DNA of 64,000 bases from Agapetus fuscipes (GCA_951799405.1 OX637334.1:15500001-15564000), one strand, 5' to 3'; counted from the first letter of the stretch, positions 12,224 to 23,579 are shown. Notes: a model not told the origin generated them from the sequence alone. A program made the numbers and translations.

Positions 12224-12468
12224 TCCTTGACTTATAGGTTGGTATGCGGCTGACCACCCATACTGTAAAAAATGGTTCACTTTGCCGATGTCACCCCTGT
12301 TTCAGGGAAGGACGGCAAGAGTTGAAGGGCTTATGTTCATTTGAGATTGGGTTTTTATAATGTAGGTCCACATGCGGCATGTGTTAGCGCGAAATTATAC
12401 ATGTCTGCTTGTGGGAATGCATTTAATATAAATCTTAAATGATGTATATCCTTTGCAGCTTAGATTAG
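12224..12468 (+). mobile_element. R element, complete
   Basis: Well preserved from ttccttgacttataggttgg to gcagcttagattagat. A stop in the shared frame after aagagttga. Confidence 0.85.
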
Positions 12469-12477
12469 ATAAGAAGG

Positions 12478-12625
12478 GGGCCAACCATTTGAGTTGAAGT
12501 GTGAGTTTCACAGCCACCAAATAACACTGAAAAAAGTAATCATTTCTAGCGCCCTCGGTGAGGATCGAACCATAGCTCTCAGCACGTAATGCAAACATTC
12601 TACCATCTAAGGTATCGACTGGACT
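12478..12625 (-). mobile_element. SINE-2 5' half
   Basis: Complement of gcgccctcggtgaggatcga and ctaccatctaaggtatcgac. Truncated at its 3' end next to the R tail, which may mark its insertion beside the tail. Confidence 0.6.
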
Positions 12626-13078
12626 TGTCGGACAGGATTGTGTCGAACAGAATAAAGTATATTGTATTATGTGGATGAAAACTGCAATGTCTTCGATTTG
12701 CAAAGATCCTGGAGCTCGAAGGTCGGTATAAGCGCAACTAAGCTGCAGGAGAAAGCTTTACAACAAGCATTTCATCATAGATTGAGAATCAAGACACGCA
12801 TACAATGTGAGGTGTGCGTGTCTCGAATCTTCGAGCGAATGCTGATATACTGAGTTGTTCTCGGACGCACTAGAATGGGTATGTGTGGAAGGGTCCAAGT
12901 CCAACAGACTACATATCAATTATTTAAAGGGAGTATTATGTGCATACTCGTAAGTCGAAATTCGCTTGAGAACTCAAGCAATTATAGTTCCGTGGTTAAA
13001 GTTAAAGTATAGTTACTCAGACATAAAAAGCTCCATAGATATATTCATAATTGTGCTCGTTGTAATCAAGTTCTATTT

Positions 13079-13345
13079 GAGTCGTATAACTGCAAACGCC
13101 GTCATCTCCAAAATTTATGATTTTTAAGATAATGATTGAATTTGATTCTGCGCAGTGTAACAAATCATTTGCTGTTTGTGATATAATGTAAACCTCACTT
13201 ACTCATTCGTAATTTTAATTGAAAAAGTATGATTTCGTGCAAACGCCGTCATCTCCAACTGGTGTTGTCGTTTTACAAGTTTACAAGTTTATTTTTCCCA
13301 AAATCGTCGCGTAAGGAGTTGACGGCGTATGCATTTATACGACTC
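13079..13345. mobile_element. MITE M2 with ~31-bp inverted repeats
   Basis: The left end gagtcgtataactgcaaacg and the right end, complement gagtcgtataaatgcatacg, form imperfect terminal inverted repeats continuing into ccgtca-ctcc. Flanked by attt on both sides (13075-13078 and 13346-13349), a 4-base target duplication. The subterminal word gcaaacgccgtcatctccaa is repeated internally near 13240. No coding capacity. Confidence 0.75.
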
Positions 13346-13389
13346 ATTTTGATGTCAATATAAATCAGAAATAAATAAATCAGAATGAG

Positions 13390-13472
13390 GTCCGCACATG
13401 TCTCACGTCATGACGTTTCAAAGCCGGGTCGCTAGGAAAAGGTAAACAGATATCTTGTTATTAGTTGCTAAA
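13390..13472 (+). repeat. Repeat D copy
   Basis: ggtccgcacatg, then gggtcgctaggaaaaggtaa and ttgttattagttgctaa. The same ordered words occur at 20505 (-), 23830, 48533 (-) and 57899. Confidence 0.55.
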
Positions 13473-13609
13473 TACCGTAATCCGACTCAAGTGTGACGAT
13501 TTCGAACCGAGAAAAAATTAAAAATTAAATCAAGAAAAGTAAAGAACCAGAAATACGCAACAATATCATTAAGAAGTGAATTATATTTCCTACATCTTGT
13601 AAGTGAAGA

Positions 13610-13951
13610 TTACTGTAGAAATAAATAGGTTTTTCTGGAATTCTCTATCAGGTACGGAGCGGGGGACACAATAGCCTCCGACAGGGCTGCCTCTAACGGG
13701 AAATTTACTGTCGCGTTATTAAATAAATGGGGGCGGAGGGTGGCAGCCCTGGATGTGAGAGAATCCCTCGGAGGTGACACAGAAACACAGAAAGGAGTGA
13801 CTAAAAATAAAACCCTGGATTTTAGCACCTTGAACACGCGTGCACTGGAAAACAGCAAATCTAGTCTGCTTACGTATTTATGCACTATAACCTTAGTTCC
13901 AGACAGTGATGTGCATCCCAAACAGGCACATGTACCTATAAAGTAAGACAC
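13610..13951 (-). other. Unassigned 113-codon frame, G+C island
   Basis: Open on the minus strand for 113 codons with a 68-codon plus-strand frame overlapping. Clearly richer in G+C than its flanks. No domain or transposon motif recognised. Could be a fragment of an unknown transposon or a single exon; there is no convincing splice context. Confidence 0.25.
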
Positions 13952-13995
13952 ATGTGATAAAAATGCATTTTCCTTACAACCAACTGTGTGTGCGA

Positions 13996-14092
13996 GTTTT
14001 TAGAGGGCATTAAGAGGGCTCTTGACGTGTGATACACACAAAAACAGCGCTCACCAAATCAATCATCATAATATTATTATTATTACCTGTAA
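13996..14092 (+). mobile_element. SINE-1 L2-like tail only
   Basis: gagggctcttgacgtgtgat, acacacaaaaacagcgctca, then (att)n. A strongly 5'-truncated copy, as expected from target-primed reverse transcription. Confidence 0.7.
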
Positions 14093-14283
14093 TTAAATGA
14101 TTAATTCAATTGGAGTCCTTCCTAGTACTGATTATTATCAGTACTAGGAAGGGATTAATTACTTTATTGAAATTACTATTTTTAAGTAATTATTATTTGT
14201 ATTGTGTTATTGCAAAGGTTAAGGATAAAATACTTATTCTGAAAAGAAGTTATCTCTATCCTATGCACGCGCCTGGTTGCAGA

Positions 14284-14426
14284 AAATTATAAACATTTTA
14301 GATTCACACATAATGTCCGCTTACATACAGACTCGTGTAAATTTACAAAATAATACAAAAGTTTACCAAAATCTCAATTGAACATCAACACTGCAAGCTT
14401 ACTGCTTTCCTTAAAACAGTGATCAG
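14284..14426 (-). mobile_element. R element, diverged
   Basis: Complement words cgcttacatacagactcgtg and actgcaagcttactgctttc. Shares its end with the plus-strand copy that follows. Confidence 0.5.
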
Positions 14427-14427
14427 C

Positions 14428-14762
14428 CTCAGATTTAGAAGTGCGCATGCAGCATTTGTAAGCGCGAACTTACACGTGTCTGCATTAATTATGAATATTA
14501 AATGTGTTAATATATATTTTTAAGGGTTTGATGGTGTACACAGTGAAAGTCCATTGTATATTAATGAAATAAACAAAGTTATATCGTAATTCACTTTTAT
14601 ATTCTTTTATTTTGGTCTAGCACTTTCGCCTACAAGGCAGGCGAAAGTGCTAGACAAAAATAAAAAAAACATAAAAGTGAATTAAAACTTTGTTTATTTA
14701 ATTAATATGTATGTGTTAATATATCTTTACCTATTCATATATTAGATTATAGAAACATAGAA
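14428..14762 (+). mobile_element. R element 3' half interrupted by PLE
   Basis: agcatttgtaagcgcgaact to aaatgtgttaatatat, then a PLE fold-back, then atatctttacc and a decayed tail. The target duplication tgtgttaatatat flanks the insert. Confidence 0.65.
14516..14711 (-). mobile_element. Fold-back PLE fragment with 13-bp TSD
   Basis: Starts tttttaagggtttgatgg (PLE end in complement), followed by two inverted arms that meet at ttcgcctacaaggcaggcga. Flanked by identical tgtgttaatatat at 14503-14515 and 14712-14724. Long, variable target duplications and inverted terminal pieces are characteristic of Penelope-like elements. No reverse transcriptase remains. Confidence 0.7.
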
Positions 14763-15572
14763 TGCTATATTAATTAAAAAGCTGTACTTCTTAATTTCTG
14801 TTTGAATCCTTTATTTTGTAAACTTCAAGACAATCTCTAAGCAATCGGGCATAATTTTCATGTGAATCAAATGGGAATGCATCTCTACAAGTACTTTAAG
14901 TGAAACACATATGTTAATTAATTAATCCTTTACAAATTCTAAAATTCATTTAAATTCGCACCTAGACGTATGAAAATAATCACGCCCTTGTCACTGATGT
15001 ATGAATTTCAAATTCATTTCCAGCCCGTCTGATATCTCACTTGGAAATTCAATTAACACTCATTGTACTTTAATTCCAGCGAAATTGAAAGTTTAAGACT
15101 CGAGTTTTCTTTGTGCCATTAAAATATTAATGTAAATTTGAGACTTGTTTCAAAATTCATCATAGGTAGCATTTAAGAGTTCAAATAAAATACACCTTTA
15201 TTTGTATTGCACATAAAGACTTGATAATAATAATGAAAAACAATACAATAGTAATAGAAATCTGCAGAACCTTACCATCGATTAATATAAAACTCGATGT
15301 GCTCGTATTAGAGCTCTTTCTTTTAGGGCTGTATAATGTATATGCCGTGGAACGAAATAGGTTTCCAATGAAAAAAAGATGGAAAATAACAGCGTCATAT
15401 GTGAACAAAAGACATAAGATAAAAGCGATTTTTTCATTGCATTTCTCGTTGACTATTGCCTGGGAACTGATTATGAGACCTCGTTGACATCCACGATTTT
15501 GCATGCCACATGACTCTGATGCTCCAGTTTTTTAAATTTGATCAATGATAGTTAGATAGTAATACATAAAGC

Positions 15573-15815
15573 ATGTGTAAGACATATTATGACATACGGT
15601 CTAGAAGCTGGAGCAGACAAGAGAAGAACAAAAAAAGTACTAGAACATCCAAAATCAAAGACCTTAGAATGATCTTAGGCAAAACAATGTTGCATCTCAT
15701 CCGCAAAAACTTTGGAATTCAGGACAAAGTGAGATGGAGCAGATACAAGAGGGGATTTTGGAGTGATCGTAATGTCTCCGAAATGAGCCATGGAAGACTT
15801 GCACACACGTGGCTG
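15573..15815 (+). pseudogene. LINE reverse transcriptase C-terminal scrap
   Basis: 82 codons containing KIKDLRMILGKT, then DKVRWSRYKRGFW and MSHGRLAHTW. This resembles the region after the RT fingers/palm in RTE/jockey-like LINEs (xFLRrilG, then RWxGHvxRM). The DKVRWSR block recurs in the minus-strand scrap at 49990. No catalytic YxDD in the fragment. Confidence 0.45.
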
Positions 15816-15831
15816 ATATAGTATAAGTATA

Positions 15832-16050
15832 GCACCCATACTGTAAAAAATGGTTCACTTTGCCAATGTCACCCCTGTTTCAGAGAAGGTCGGCAAAAGT
15901 TGTGGGGCTTATGTTCATTTGAGGTTTGGATTTTATTTGTAAGTACACATTCAGCATTTGTAAGCGCGAACTACACTTGTTGGTTTGTGGGCATACATCT
16001 GAGAGCTTTAAATGAATATATCCTTGCAACTTAGATTATAGATTATAGAT
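15832..16050 (+). mobile_element. R element, 5' truncated
   Basis: Begins within the head at cacccatactgtaaaaaa. The tail uses agattat units, a third tail type. Confidence 0.75.
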
Positions 16051-16797
16051 AGGTCCACGCCCAGCTGGAAGATCTCCCAATAGTTTGGAAAATATATGGA
16101 GATTATCATTTAGGGGTCCATGAGCCGATGAATATTTTTTAGTGAACCTCATATCTAAAGCTCTTCATCAAGAAGAGATAAACGTCCTTGCAGCTATTTC
16201 AAACTGATTGAAAATGACATATTTTGGAAAATTCGTTATGTACATGTGTAAGAATGAAACATTCACATAGTAAAACACACCATTATTTATAATAACTTCT
16301 TCACACTCACAATTCTTTGTCTAAATATGATACTTAAAAAACCTATTTAATCAAAACACGTCTCTATTTATTATGAAATAGAGACAAGTTAAGTTTAAAT
16401 AAAAATGAAAAATAAAAATAAACACCGTTTGATTCTACCTATTTTAAGTTTAAATTTATATTCAATTTCGAGTTCAGTTTAAATGTAAATTCATGGCAAT
16501 GGTATTTTTATAAATTTTAAACTGTGTCTTATGAAATCGTTTGTCTATAGACTTTTTATTATTACTGTCATTTAAGTGCTAATAAAAAACACACGCCTAT
16601 TTATTGTTAAAATTGAGTTCAAATTTAAAAATCATTACAAGGGTACTAAAGGCCTTTTAAAACAGTATTATGGAGGTGTTTTCAAGATGTTCTTGTCTCG
16701 AGACAATCCGCTTAAAAAAACATTTTGATGTCTACAGCATTTTAATGAAAGAGGTCTACAATACACAAAGTTAATTTTACAAAAAGAAAAGTTGTTA
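16051..16797. other. AT-rich spacer
   Basis: No recognised gene or repeat. Confidence 0.4.
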
Positions 16798-17059
16798 ATC
16801 TAAATCTAAATCTAAATCTAAGCTGCAAAGATATGTATCATTTGAGGTTCATATTAAATGCATTCCCACAAGCAGACATGCATAATTTCGCGCTTACACA
16901 TGCTGCATGTGGACCTACAATATAAAAACCCCAATCTCAAATGAACATAAGCCCTGCAACTCTTGCCGACCTTCCCTGAAGCAGGGGTGACATTGGCAAA
17001 GTGAACCATTTTTTACAGTATGGGTGGTCAGCCGCATACCAACCTATCAATCAAGGAGT
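16798..17059 (-). mobile_element. R element, complete
   Basis: Tail (taaatc)n at the low-coordinate side; head ends aacctatcaatcaagg. Confidence 0.8.
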
Positions 17060-17168
17060 ACATGCAATTGATACAATCAAATATATAAAACAAATAAATT
17101 CTAAGCAATTAAACAGTAAAAAATTAAAAAGCTACAACACATATTTTTTAAATTTAAAAGCCTTAGCT

Positions 17169-17808
17169 TTAACCGCCAGCATTACAGATCAACCGCCATT
17201 TCTTTCGATCCTTGCATACTTCTTTCATTTCATCCAGAGCCATAACCTTTTTCATACAAGCTCTCCTTTTATTATGACTCTGGATATCCCATTCATTCGC
17301 TATTTCGAAAATTTGGTCCATCCATACCTTTCTCGGTCTTCCTCTTCCACGACATCCATCAATTCTCGCAGCATATACTTTCTTCGTCAGTCTTTCCTCA
17401 TTCATTCTCTCCAAATGTCCAAACCATCTAAGAATACTTCTTTTAATCTTTACTTTCACACTTTCTCTTACACCACATTCCTCTCTAACAAAATCATTCC
17501 TTACCCTATCACTCCGTCTTTTCCCAATCATACTTCTTAAGTAGTCCATTTCTACTGTATGGACTTTACTAATCTCACTTTCACTCACCGTCCAGGCTTC
17601 ACTTCCATATATCAGAGTGGGCACTAGTATACCACCGTGCACCGCCAGTCGAACATTTTTTGAAAGATTCTGGTTCTTGGCGATGCTAGCGGTAGCACCC
17701 AGTACGCACCTGCCTTTCATTATTCTTCTTTCAAATTCACCGATCATTCTTCCATCTTTTTCAAACTTACTTCCCAGGTATACAAACTCATTTACGACAT
17801 CAACATAT
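17169..17808 (-). pseudogene. RTE-like LINE reverse transcriptase C-terminus
   Basis: Best-preserved LINE coding fragment here. A minus-strand frame reads VDVVNEFVYLGSKFEKDG, RRIMKGRCVLG, LVPTLIYGSEAWTV, LRWFGHLERMNEERLTKKVY, GRGRPRKVWMDQI and ends after KDRKKWRLICNAGG. This is the connection/C-terminal part of an endonuclease-reverse transcriptase of an arthropod LINE (RTE-like by wording). It is cut at its 5' side near 17808, where spacer DNA takes over, and lacks the catalytic palm, so it is immobile. Related scraps lie at 44780, 50360, 4985 and 30690. Confidence 0.8.
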
Positions 17809-18894
17809 TAATTATTGTTAATTATTTATGAAAAATAATGGCTTGTTGTAAAGGCGGCAATTTAGGATTTTTTCACAGAAAATAATATTCTCTGTGTTTT
17901 GATACATATTTAACAATTTAAAAAAAAATCCTAATATAAAATAAAAGTAACAATTTAAGTATTAAACATCCTTTACATTTTATTTAAAATATCTAAAGCG
18001 TGTGGGTTTTTGACTTGAATAGATTTTTTTTTGTAAATCACGTAGGTCTTCAAAAAATATTCATATTTTTATTTTAGACCTTTTCTTTGAGAAATTCTGG
18101 AAAATCTTCAAAGACGCGGTATGGCAGATAAAAAACTATTTGAATAGAAAACCTTTTCAGTGTTTTTTTTTGTAGGCTTAAAAATTCGGTATGCAAAAAA
18201 TACAACTAATATTATATGCCATTTTAGCTCTAGAATATTTTTCTTCTTCTTTCTCAGCCTGTATCTGTCCACTCCTGGACGTATGCTTCCACTAATTTTA
18301 CTTCACTGAAACTATTTTTTGTCATTGTTTTAAAAATATACAACGAACACACACGTGCCACAGATGTATCTAGGAAAATGGCATATAGAGTGGCTCTACT
18401 TTCAAACATTTATAACTAAATCTGGTTTGTCAGTGATTGTCTACAAAAACCATATTTTTGTAAAATACACACCTGCTCAAATAAAAACACATTGTAGTTT
18501 TTTTCCATTATTTTTAAATTTCATATTTATAACATCCAAACCTGTTTTTTTCATCCACCCAAATTGAATAAAGTTTGTTTTTGATTGCCTCCAAAATCAA
18601 TATGTATATGGAACACACACACCTACCCTACATTCATCCGCTCAAAACCGAATCTCGTTTTTTTTTTCACTAGTTTCATTTTTATCAACTAAAATTTGCA
18701 TAGCAAATATAAATCACTTTGTTTAAATTTGTAATTTAGTTTTTATTATTTAGTTGAACACGACTAATTTCAAATGTTACCCGAAACTAGACGTGTTCTA
18801 TTTAAAAATAAAAACATGATTGTGGATTTAAACAAAGGTATATCAATATAAATCTTTACAAAGCTTCTTCCGAAAACCGAATTCTAAACTAAAT
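17809..18894. other. AT-rich intronic spacer before receptor exon
   Basis: Presumably part of the receptor's last intron. At 18246-18300 the phrase ctgtccactcctggacgtat recurs at 38632-38700 (agtccactcctgcatgtagg). It resembles a repeat common in insect LINE 3' regions. Confidence 0.4.
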
Positions 18895-18916
18895 CGTCTT
18901 TTTCTTTTGTCCCCAG
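18895..18916 (+). promoter_or_regulatory. 3' splice site of the receptor exon
   Basis: A T/C-rich tract ends in ccccag directly before the conserved receptor reading frame. This decides the exon start and shows the gene is spliced, with an intron reaching leftward for an unknown distance. Confidence 0.75.
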
Positions 18917-19180
18917 GTGGTGCTTGTCCTTAAGTCGCTTAACAAATACGAAATCTCACAAACCACCGTTGCGGTCCAGATCGCCGCTCACGTCTTGGCG
19001 TACACAAGCAGTTGCGTGAACCCCTTGCTATACGCCTTCCTGAGCGACCACTTCCGCAGAGCCTTCAGGAGGGCGGCATGCTGCGGACCACCTCCTCCCC
19101 AGCATCATGGTACCAGAGCGGCTCCGAGCAAGATCACCAGGACGCCAAATACTAACGGAACCTGCACGGATGTTGTGTAG
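18917..19180 (+). CDS. Terminal exon of allatostatin-A/galanin-like receptor (GPCR)
   Basis: Last coding exon of a rhodopsin-family neuropeptide receptor, a plasma-membrane G-protein-coupled receptor. It is preceded by a pyrimidine-rich tract and a consensus acceptor (ccccag ending at 18916), so GTG at 18917 is an internal valine codon. The 87 residues run from VLVLKSLNKYE (extracellular loop 3 / TM7 entry) through TM7 with SCVNPLLYAF, which carries NPxxY (here NPLLY), into helix 8 (FRRAFRRAACC, a basic amphipathic stretch with palmitoylation-type cysteines). A short tail ends in TDVV and a TAG stop. G+C is far above its flanks. The TM7 wording fits insect allatostatin-A receptors; an allatostatin-C/somatostatin-like or other peptide receptor is possible. 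TM1-TM6 exons are not seen, so the gene is partial in this window. Confidence 0.78.
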   Translation: MVLVLKSLNKYEISQTTVAVQIAAHVLAYTSSCVNPLLYAFLSDHFRRAFRRAACCGPPPPQHHGTRAAPSKITRTPNTNGTCTDVV

Positions 19181-19291
19181 AAAGCATTACAAAATTAAAA
19201 AAACAATTTATTTGAAACCTAAAAGTACATAGGTACACTTGGTGCAAGCTTATCATTTCATATTTTGTAAGTGAAAACTGAAAAAAATAAT

Positions 19292-19297
19292 AATAAA
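19292..19297 (+). terminator. Candidate poly(A) signal of the receptor gene
   Basis: First canonical AATAAA about 110 bases after the receptor stop codon. Position only; AATAAA is common by chance in DNA this AT-rich. Confidence 0.35.
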
Positions 19298-19507
19298 GAG
19301 TTACTTAAAGTCTCAAAACACAGATTAGAATATTTGTGTTTTGTTGCCTTTAGTGAATGCACGCACCTGGTTCTCACCATAAGTTTCCTTTCGAAAAGTA
19401 CGCAATCTTTATCATGAATCAGAAAAAGCTTTGAACTTAGACATTTATATATCGTCGATAACATTTTTTAACAAAGTTAAAAATAAACACTCATTGACTA
19501 TATTCGT

Positions 19508-19563
19508 ATTTTAAAAGAGGATGAGTGGCTACCTCCCACACTCATCCTCTTTATTTTTAAAAT
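19508..19563. repeat. Perfect hairpin downstream of receptor gene
   Basis: Arms aaagaggatgagtg (514-527) and its exact complement (539-552) enclose an 11-base loop; AT pairing extends the stem outward. It lies about 330 bases past the receptor stop. It could be a small inverted repeat, a 3'UTR element or a hairpin RNA; nothing in the sequence chooses among these. Confidence 0.5.
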
Positions 19564-20504
19564 GGAAAATAGTTTTTTTAGAGACCAAATATTTTTTTCA
19601 TTTAATGTTGTAAACTTTTAATTTTCTAATAAATACACTAAATTTATTTATTTCAATAGTATATTTCTTAATGTTTGGCCGGTATGCCAAAAACGTTTTT
19701 CTTGTACAAGTCAAGGAGTTTATTTTTTAATCCTGACTATCGATCCCCTGGGTCAATAGATAGTGTACAACTTTGTAATAAAATATGATATTTTCTATAA
19801 AATTAAAGGTCGTTCACGGTTATTCTAGAATCTTCGTTCGGCTTGGAACTGCACGTCTTTTATTATTAACGAGTGCTACAATATTAAGTTATGCAAGGAA
19901 TCTCAAAGACTTAAGGTTTTCAAATTAATTTTCAGCCACGGTTTTAAGTCATCTAAGTTTCCAGACTCTTAAAATATTAATTTATGAAAATCCAAAATCA
20001 AAACATTCAAATTTTAATTTTTCAGCAAGATAAAGTTACACTTTTAATCACTTAATATGGATGTTAAATATGCATTTAATAATGAAAAAAACTTAAACTT
20101 AACTGTTTAAATTGTGAGCCAATTTTATATTCGACTCGTTGTGGAATGAAGCTCTTAAAAAATATGAACTACAGAAATGTTTTCTATTAAATTATCTATT
20201 CAATACATTGTTTTCTATGTTGATACTACTAACATTTATTTCATTAATATGCTCAAATATGTATAACTCATTTTTTAAACGTTATATACAAAGTACGTTT
20301 TTATTTATGCATAATAATCCAAACGTGTCTCTTGTTGACATCACCTGCACACGACTTTTTTACTATTGGTCAGCAAAACCTATTTATTTTCACAAGAAAA
20401 GGATACAACCACACACAACAATTTCACTTAAAAAGATAAAATCCCACATTTTCTGTTTTCGAAAACAACAAAAAAATCTTAATTAAAATAAATTGATTCA
20501 GTCA
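19564..20504. other. AT-rich spacer after receptor gene
   Basis: A 115-codon plus-strand frame at 20139 is rich in F, L, I, Y and N as expected from AT-rich DNA and has no recognisable motif. I see no gene. Confidence 0.4.
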
Positions 20505-20602
20505 AACGTCACACGTCCATGTGATTAGGGTTCTTAGCAACCAACTACAAATAAAAGTTGCCTCTTCTCTAGCAACCCAGCTGAGGGACGTTACAATTTT
20601 GT
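20505..20602 (-). repeat. Repeat D copy
   Basis: Complement contains ttgtaacgtccctcagctgg, gttgctagagaagaggcaac and ttggttgctaag, in the same order as the other D copies. Confidence 0.5.
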
Positions 20603-21141
20603 TGTATATGGAATTTGTGCCGAGATCATTATGGGAATCGGGTAAGGTGAGCAAACTCACACAGCTACACACTTACATATGTAGTAAGACAATATGATTT
20701 TCACAATGAGATCGAATCATTGAAAAGTGCACGAAAATAAACCTGGTCATTCAGCCGGATTACTTCCGAATCTGACTGCCAGAGGAGTGACCTCTGCGCC
20801 ATACAAAGCTTATCGCCTGTCAAATCTTTTGGAGGTTACAATTCAAAACTGTCTTTACACGTTGACGACGTGCTACGTCGTTTTAATGCAAAATAATATA
20901 ATACACCTACTAAATTGATTGAATCTGCGAAGTAATTCAAAGAACATTTTTTGGCCTAAATCAAAACATTTTTTTTAAATCAACTGATTTCAATTTGACG
21001 TAGAAATTCAGCTTTAAAAATAATTTCATTACAATAAATATTTTCTAAAATTTATGTCATTATAATGTAAGAGTGATACTTTGTGAACAATAATTATTTG
21101 TTAGTGCCATTTTTGACTAACGAGTGTTGACTTAATGCTGT

Positions 21142-21446
21142 ATCTAATCTAATCTAATCTAAGCTGCAAAGATATATATCATTTAAGATTTATATTAAAT
21201 GCATTCCCACAAGCAGATATGCATAATTTCGCGCTAACACATGCCGCCTGTGGACCTACAATATAAAAACCCAATCTCAAATGAACATAAGCCTTGCAAC
21301 TCTTGCCGTCCTTCCCTGAAACAGGGGTGACATTGGCAAAGTGAACCATTTTTTACAGTATGGGTGGTCAGCCGCATAACAACCTATAAGTCAAGGAACA
21401 TACATGACAAATTACATTTTTAAAAATCAATAAATAACAATATATA
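21142..21446 (-). mobile_element. R element, long form
   Basis: Tail (aatct)n at 21142; the head continues past aagtcaaggaacatacatga into tacatttttaaaaatcaat and ends near acaatatatac. The extra ~45 bp are shared with the copy at 55231, which defines the long form. Confidence 0.8.
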
Positions 21447-21865
21447 CATGTAGCTACCAGAAAATTCCTGTTTATCGGGAATTAACAATGGGTGACATCA
21501 CATAGCCAAGGGATATTTGGAATGTTCGGACCTCATTTGAAGGTTGTGTAATTGACAAAAAATATCTAAAATAATAGAAATTATGAATATCCATCACACA
21601 ACTTTTTTGGTCGTTTGACACATACATTATTGTTCCAGCCACAGCTTTTGGCGCTGCTTCCTACACTCTGTTTTTTCAGCGGAACTCAATGCACACAGCA
21701 TCAATCAAAATGAATGATGAAAAAGGTTGTTGTCGAGAAAATAAATAAACAGGGGAAACTTGCTGAAAGGTTTTTTAGTGGAAAAGTTGGAAAGTAGGGA
21801 AAAAGACCTTTTAAAACTTTCCCAATAATTTTAACATGCGTTGTTTGTTTTATAACTAATTTCGT

Positions 21866-22038
21866 GCATGCTTACGATCACGTTCGCGCTTACACATTCT
21901 GCATTTAAAAATTAAATACAACAAAAAACCCAATCTCAAATGAACATAAACCCTGCAACTCTTGCTGACTTTCCGTGAAACAGGAATGACATTGGCAAAG
22001 TGAACCATTTGTTGTACAGAGTAGTGATCAGAATCTTT
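21866..22038 (-). mobile_element. R element, tail missing
   Basis: Complement from cgttcgcgcttacacattct to tgtacagagtagtgatcag. Confidence 0.6.
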
Positions 22039-22392
22039 TTCATTAAAATACGCCCTACTTCTTCCCGTACTTCAACAATACGTTAATACTTGCCCATAGC
22101 GTTTTATTAAAAATACATAGATTCTGAAACATTCAATAGAGTCGCTGTTTTACTTAACATTAATTTTTATTGTAGAAGTTAAGGTTGAGTCAAACATAAA
22201 GCTTCACACTTGGTGAACATTGGGTCAATTTATTCCACACCTTCGAAATATAATCGAAATCTCTTTTACATTTTTTGCTCACAGATTCTCATAAATAAAT
22301 TTTAATAGATTATTTTATTTTCTCATCTTACTTTTTCAATATACTTACAATATTAAGTCAAGGACACAGTTTTCAAAGATTGTATATTTGCT

Positions 22393-22456
22393 CTTTATGC
22401 AAGTGAACCTATATATTGTATTGGGTGGTCAGCTTCATACCAACCTATCAAGGAAC
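22393..22456 (-). mobile_element. R element head fragment
   Basis: tgggtggtcagcttcatacc and aacctatcaagga only. Confidence 0.5.
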
Positions 22457-22502
22457 ATTGCATATTTCAAGATAATTAATATAACGAGGTACTAGATACT
22501 CA

Positions 22503-22802
22503 TACATTAATAGTTTCTTGGCTATTAGATTGGTATGAGGCTGGCCACCCAGTATAAGAAAAGCGCGGCAGGAGTTGAAATATTTATTTTCATGTGAGGT
22601 TTTGTTTGTTTTTTATGTGCACATCACATGCAGCATGTGTAAGCGTGATCTTATATGGCATGTATTAAAAACGAGCTTTCTATAATCTAAGTTGCAAAGA
22701 TATATTACATTTAAGATGTATATTAAATGTATTCCCACAAGCAGACTCGTTTAAGTTCGCTCTTAAACATGCCGCATGTGAACAATTTCAATTTATGTTT
22801 TA
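22503..22802. mobile_element. Two diverged R fragments, tail to tail
   Basis: Plus-strand fragment 22503-22690 (gattggtatgaggctggcca to gtgtaagcgtgatctt) meets a minus-strand fragment 22684-22802 (tataatctaagttgcaaaga to catgccgcatgtgaaca). Confidence 0.5.
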
Positions 22803-23579
22803 AACTTAGACTAAAGATTTTTAGACTTGCTACTTTACATTTCTTGTTTCAAGGTAATTTATACTCTAAAGTACTTAATGTTTGGTTAATGGTGAGTTTA
22901 TTTTAGGCCGGCAATTTGTGAATTTCCTCCCATGCCTACGTCACATCGACAGCTCACAAGTTTTTCATTCATCAATTTACACATCAATTTACATGACAGC
23001 CTTCGGAAAATGTTATTAATTACGTATGTACGGACAAAATGCCTACAAACTTGATACATGCGAGGAGCCGGCTCACTAACAGGCAGCTGTCTGGGAAACT
23101 TGCCTACGAAATTCAATTTCGTTGCTTATTAAATTTAAAAAAATGTATGGCAGGTTATTATTAAATGTTAATTGATATTAGACTCGACACATTTAAAATG
23201 TCGAGAAAAATGTGATGTCACTTTGCTGGGCAAGAAGCAGGGGAGAGATTCTTAGCAGAGACATATTACGTTTACTTAACACCTGTTTTTTTATCGATGC
23301 CTTATTTTCTTATACGCGTGTAGTAACATTGTTATCCATTGCTTAGTTTTTGTATTTAACTTGTAATGTTTTAAATGGCTGGTCACGTATTGCACCCTTC
23401 GCGTGACGAGGCTGTAACAATTTTATAACATCGATCTAATATTATGTAGGTACTTTTGAAAGACTTCAAAGCGCTACATATTACACTGCATTTAGCATAA
23501 CTGTCAACTACATACGTTTCACTTTACCCTATCTACAAAAGCAGTTAAAAATATATAAAAACTTATAGATGAGTAGATT
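22803..23579. other. Spacer, no recognised gene
   Basis: A 72-codon minus-strand frame at 22898-23116 has no recognisable domain. Confidence 0.35.

Noticed and set aside
15181..15504. 107-codon minus and 88-codon plus frames as genes
   Set aside because: Overlapping, AT-driven composition, no motif; part recurs near 53203 as a minor repeat.
17001..17540. 179-codon plus-strand frame as a gene
   Set aside because: It overlaps the complement of an R element and the well-supported minus-strand LINE frame; its F/S/T-rich content is the antisense shadow.
20139..20486. 115-codon frame downstream of the receptor
   Set aside because: Composition typical of AT-rich spacer, no domain, no splice or polyadenylation context.
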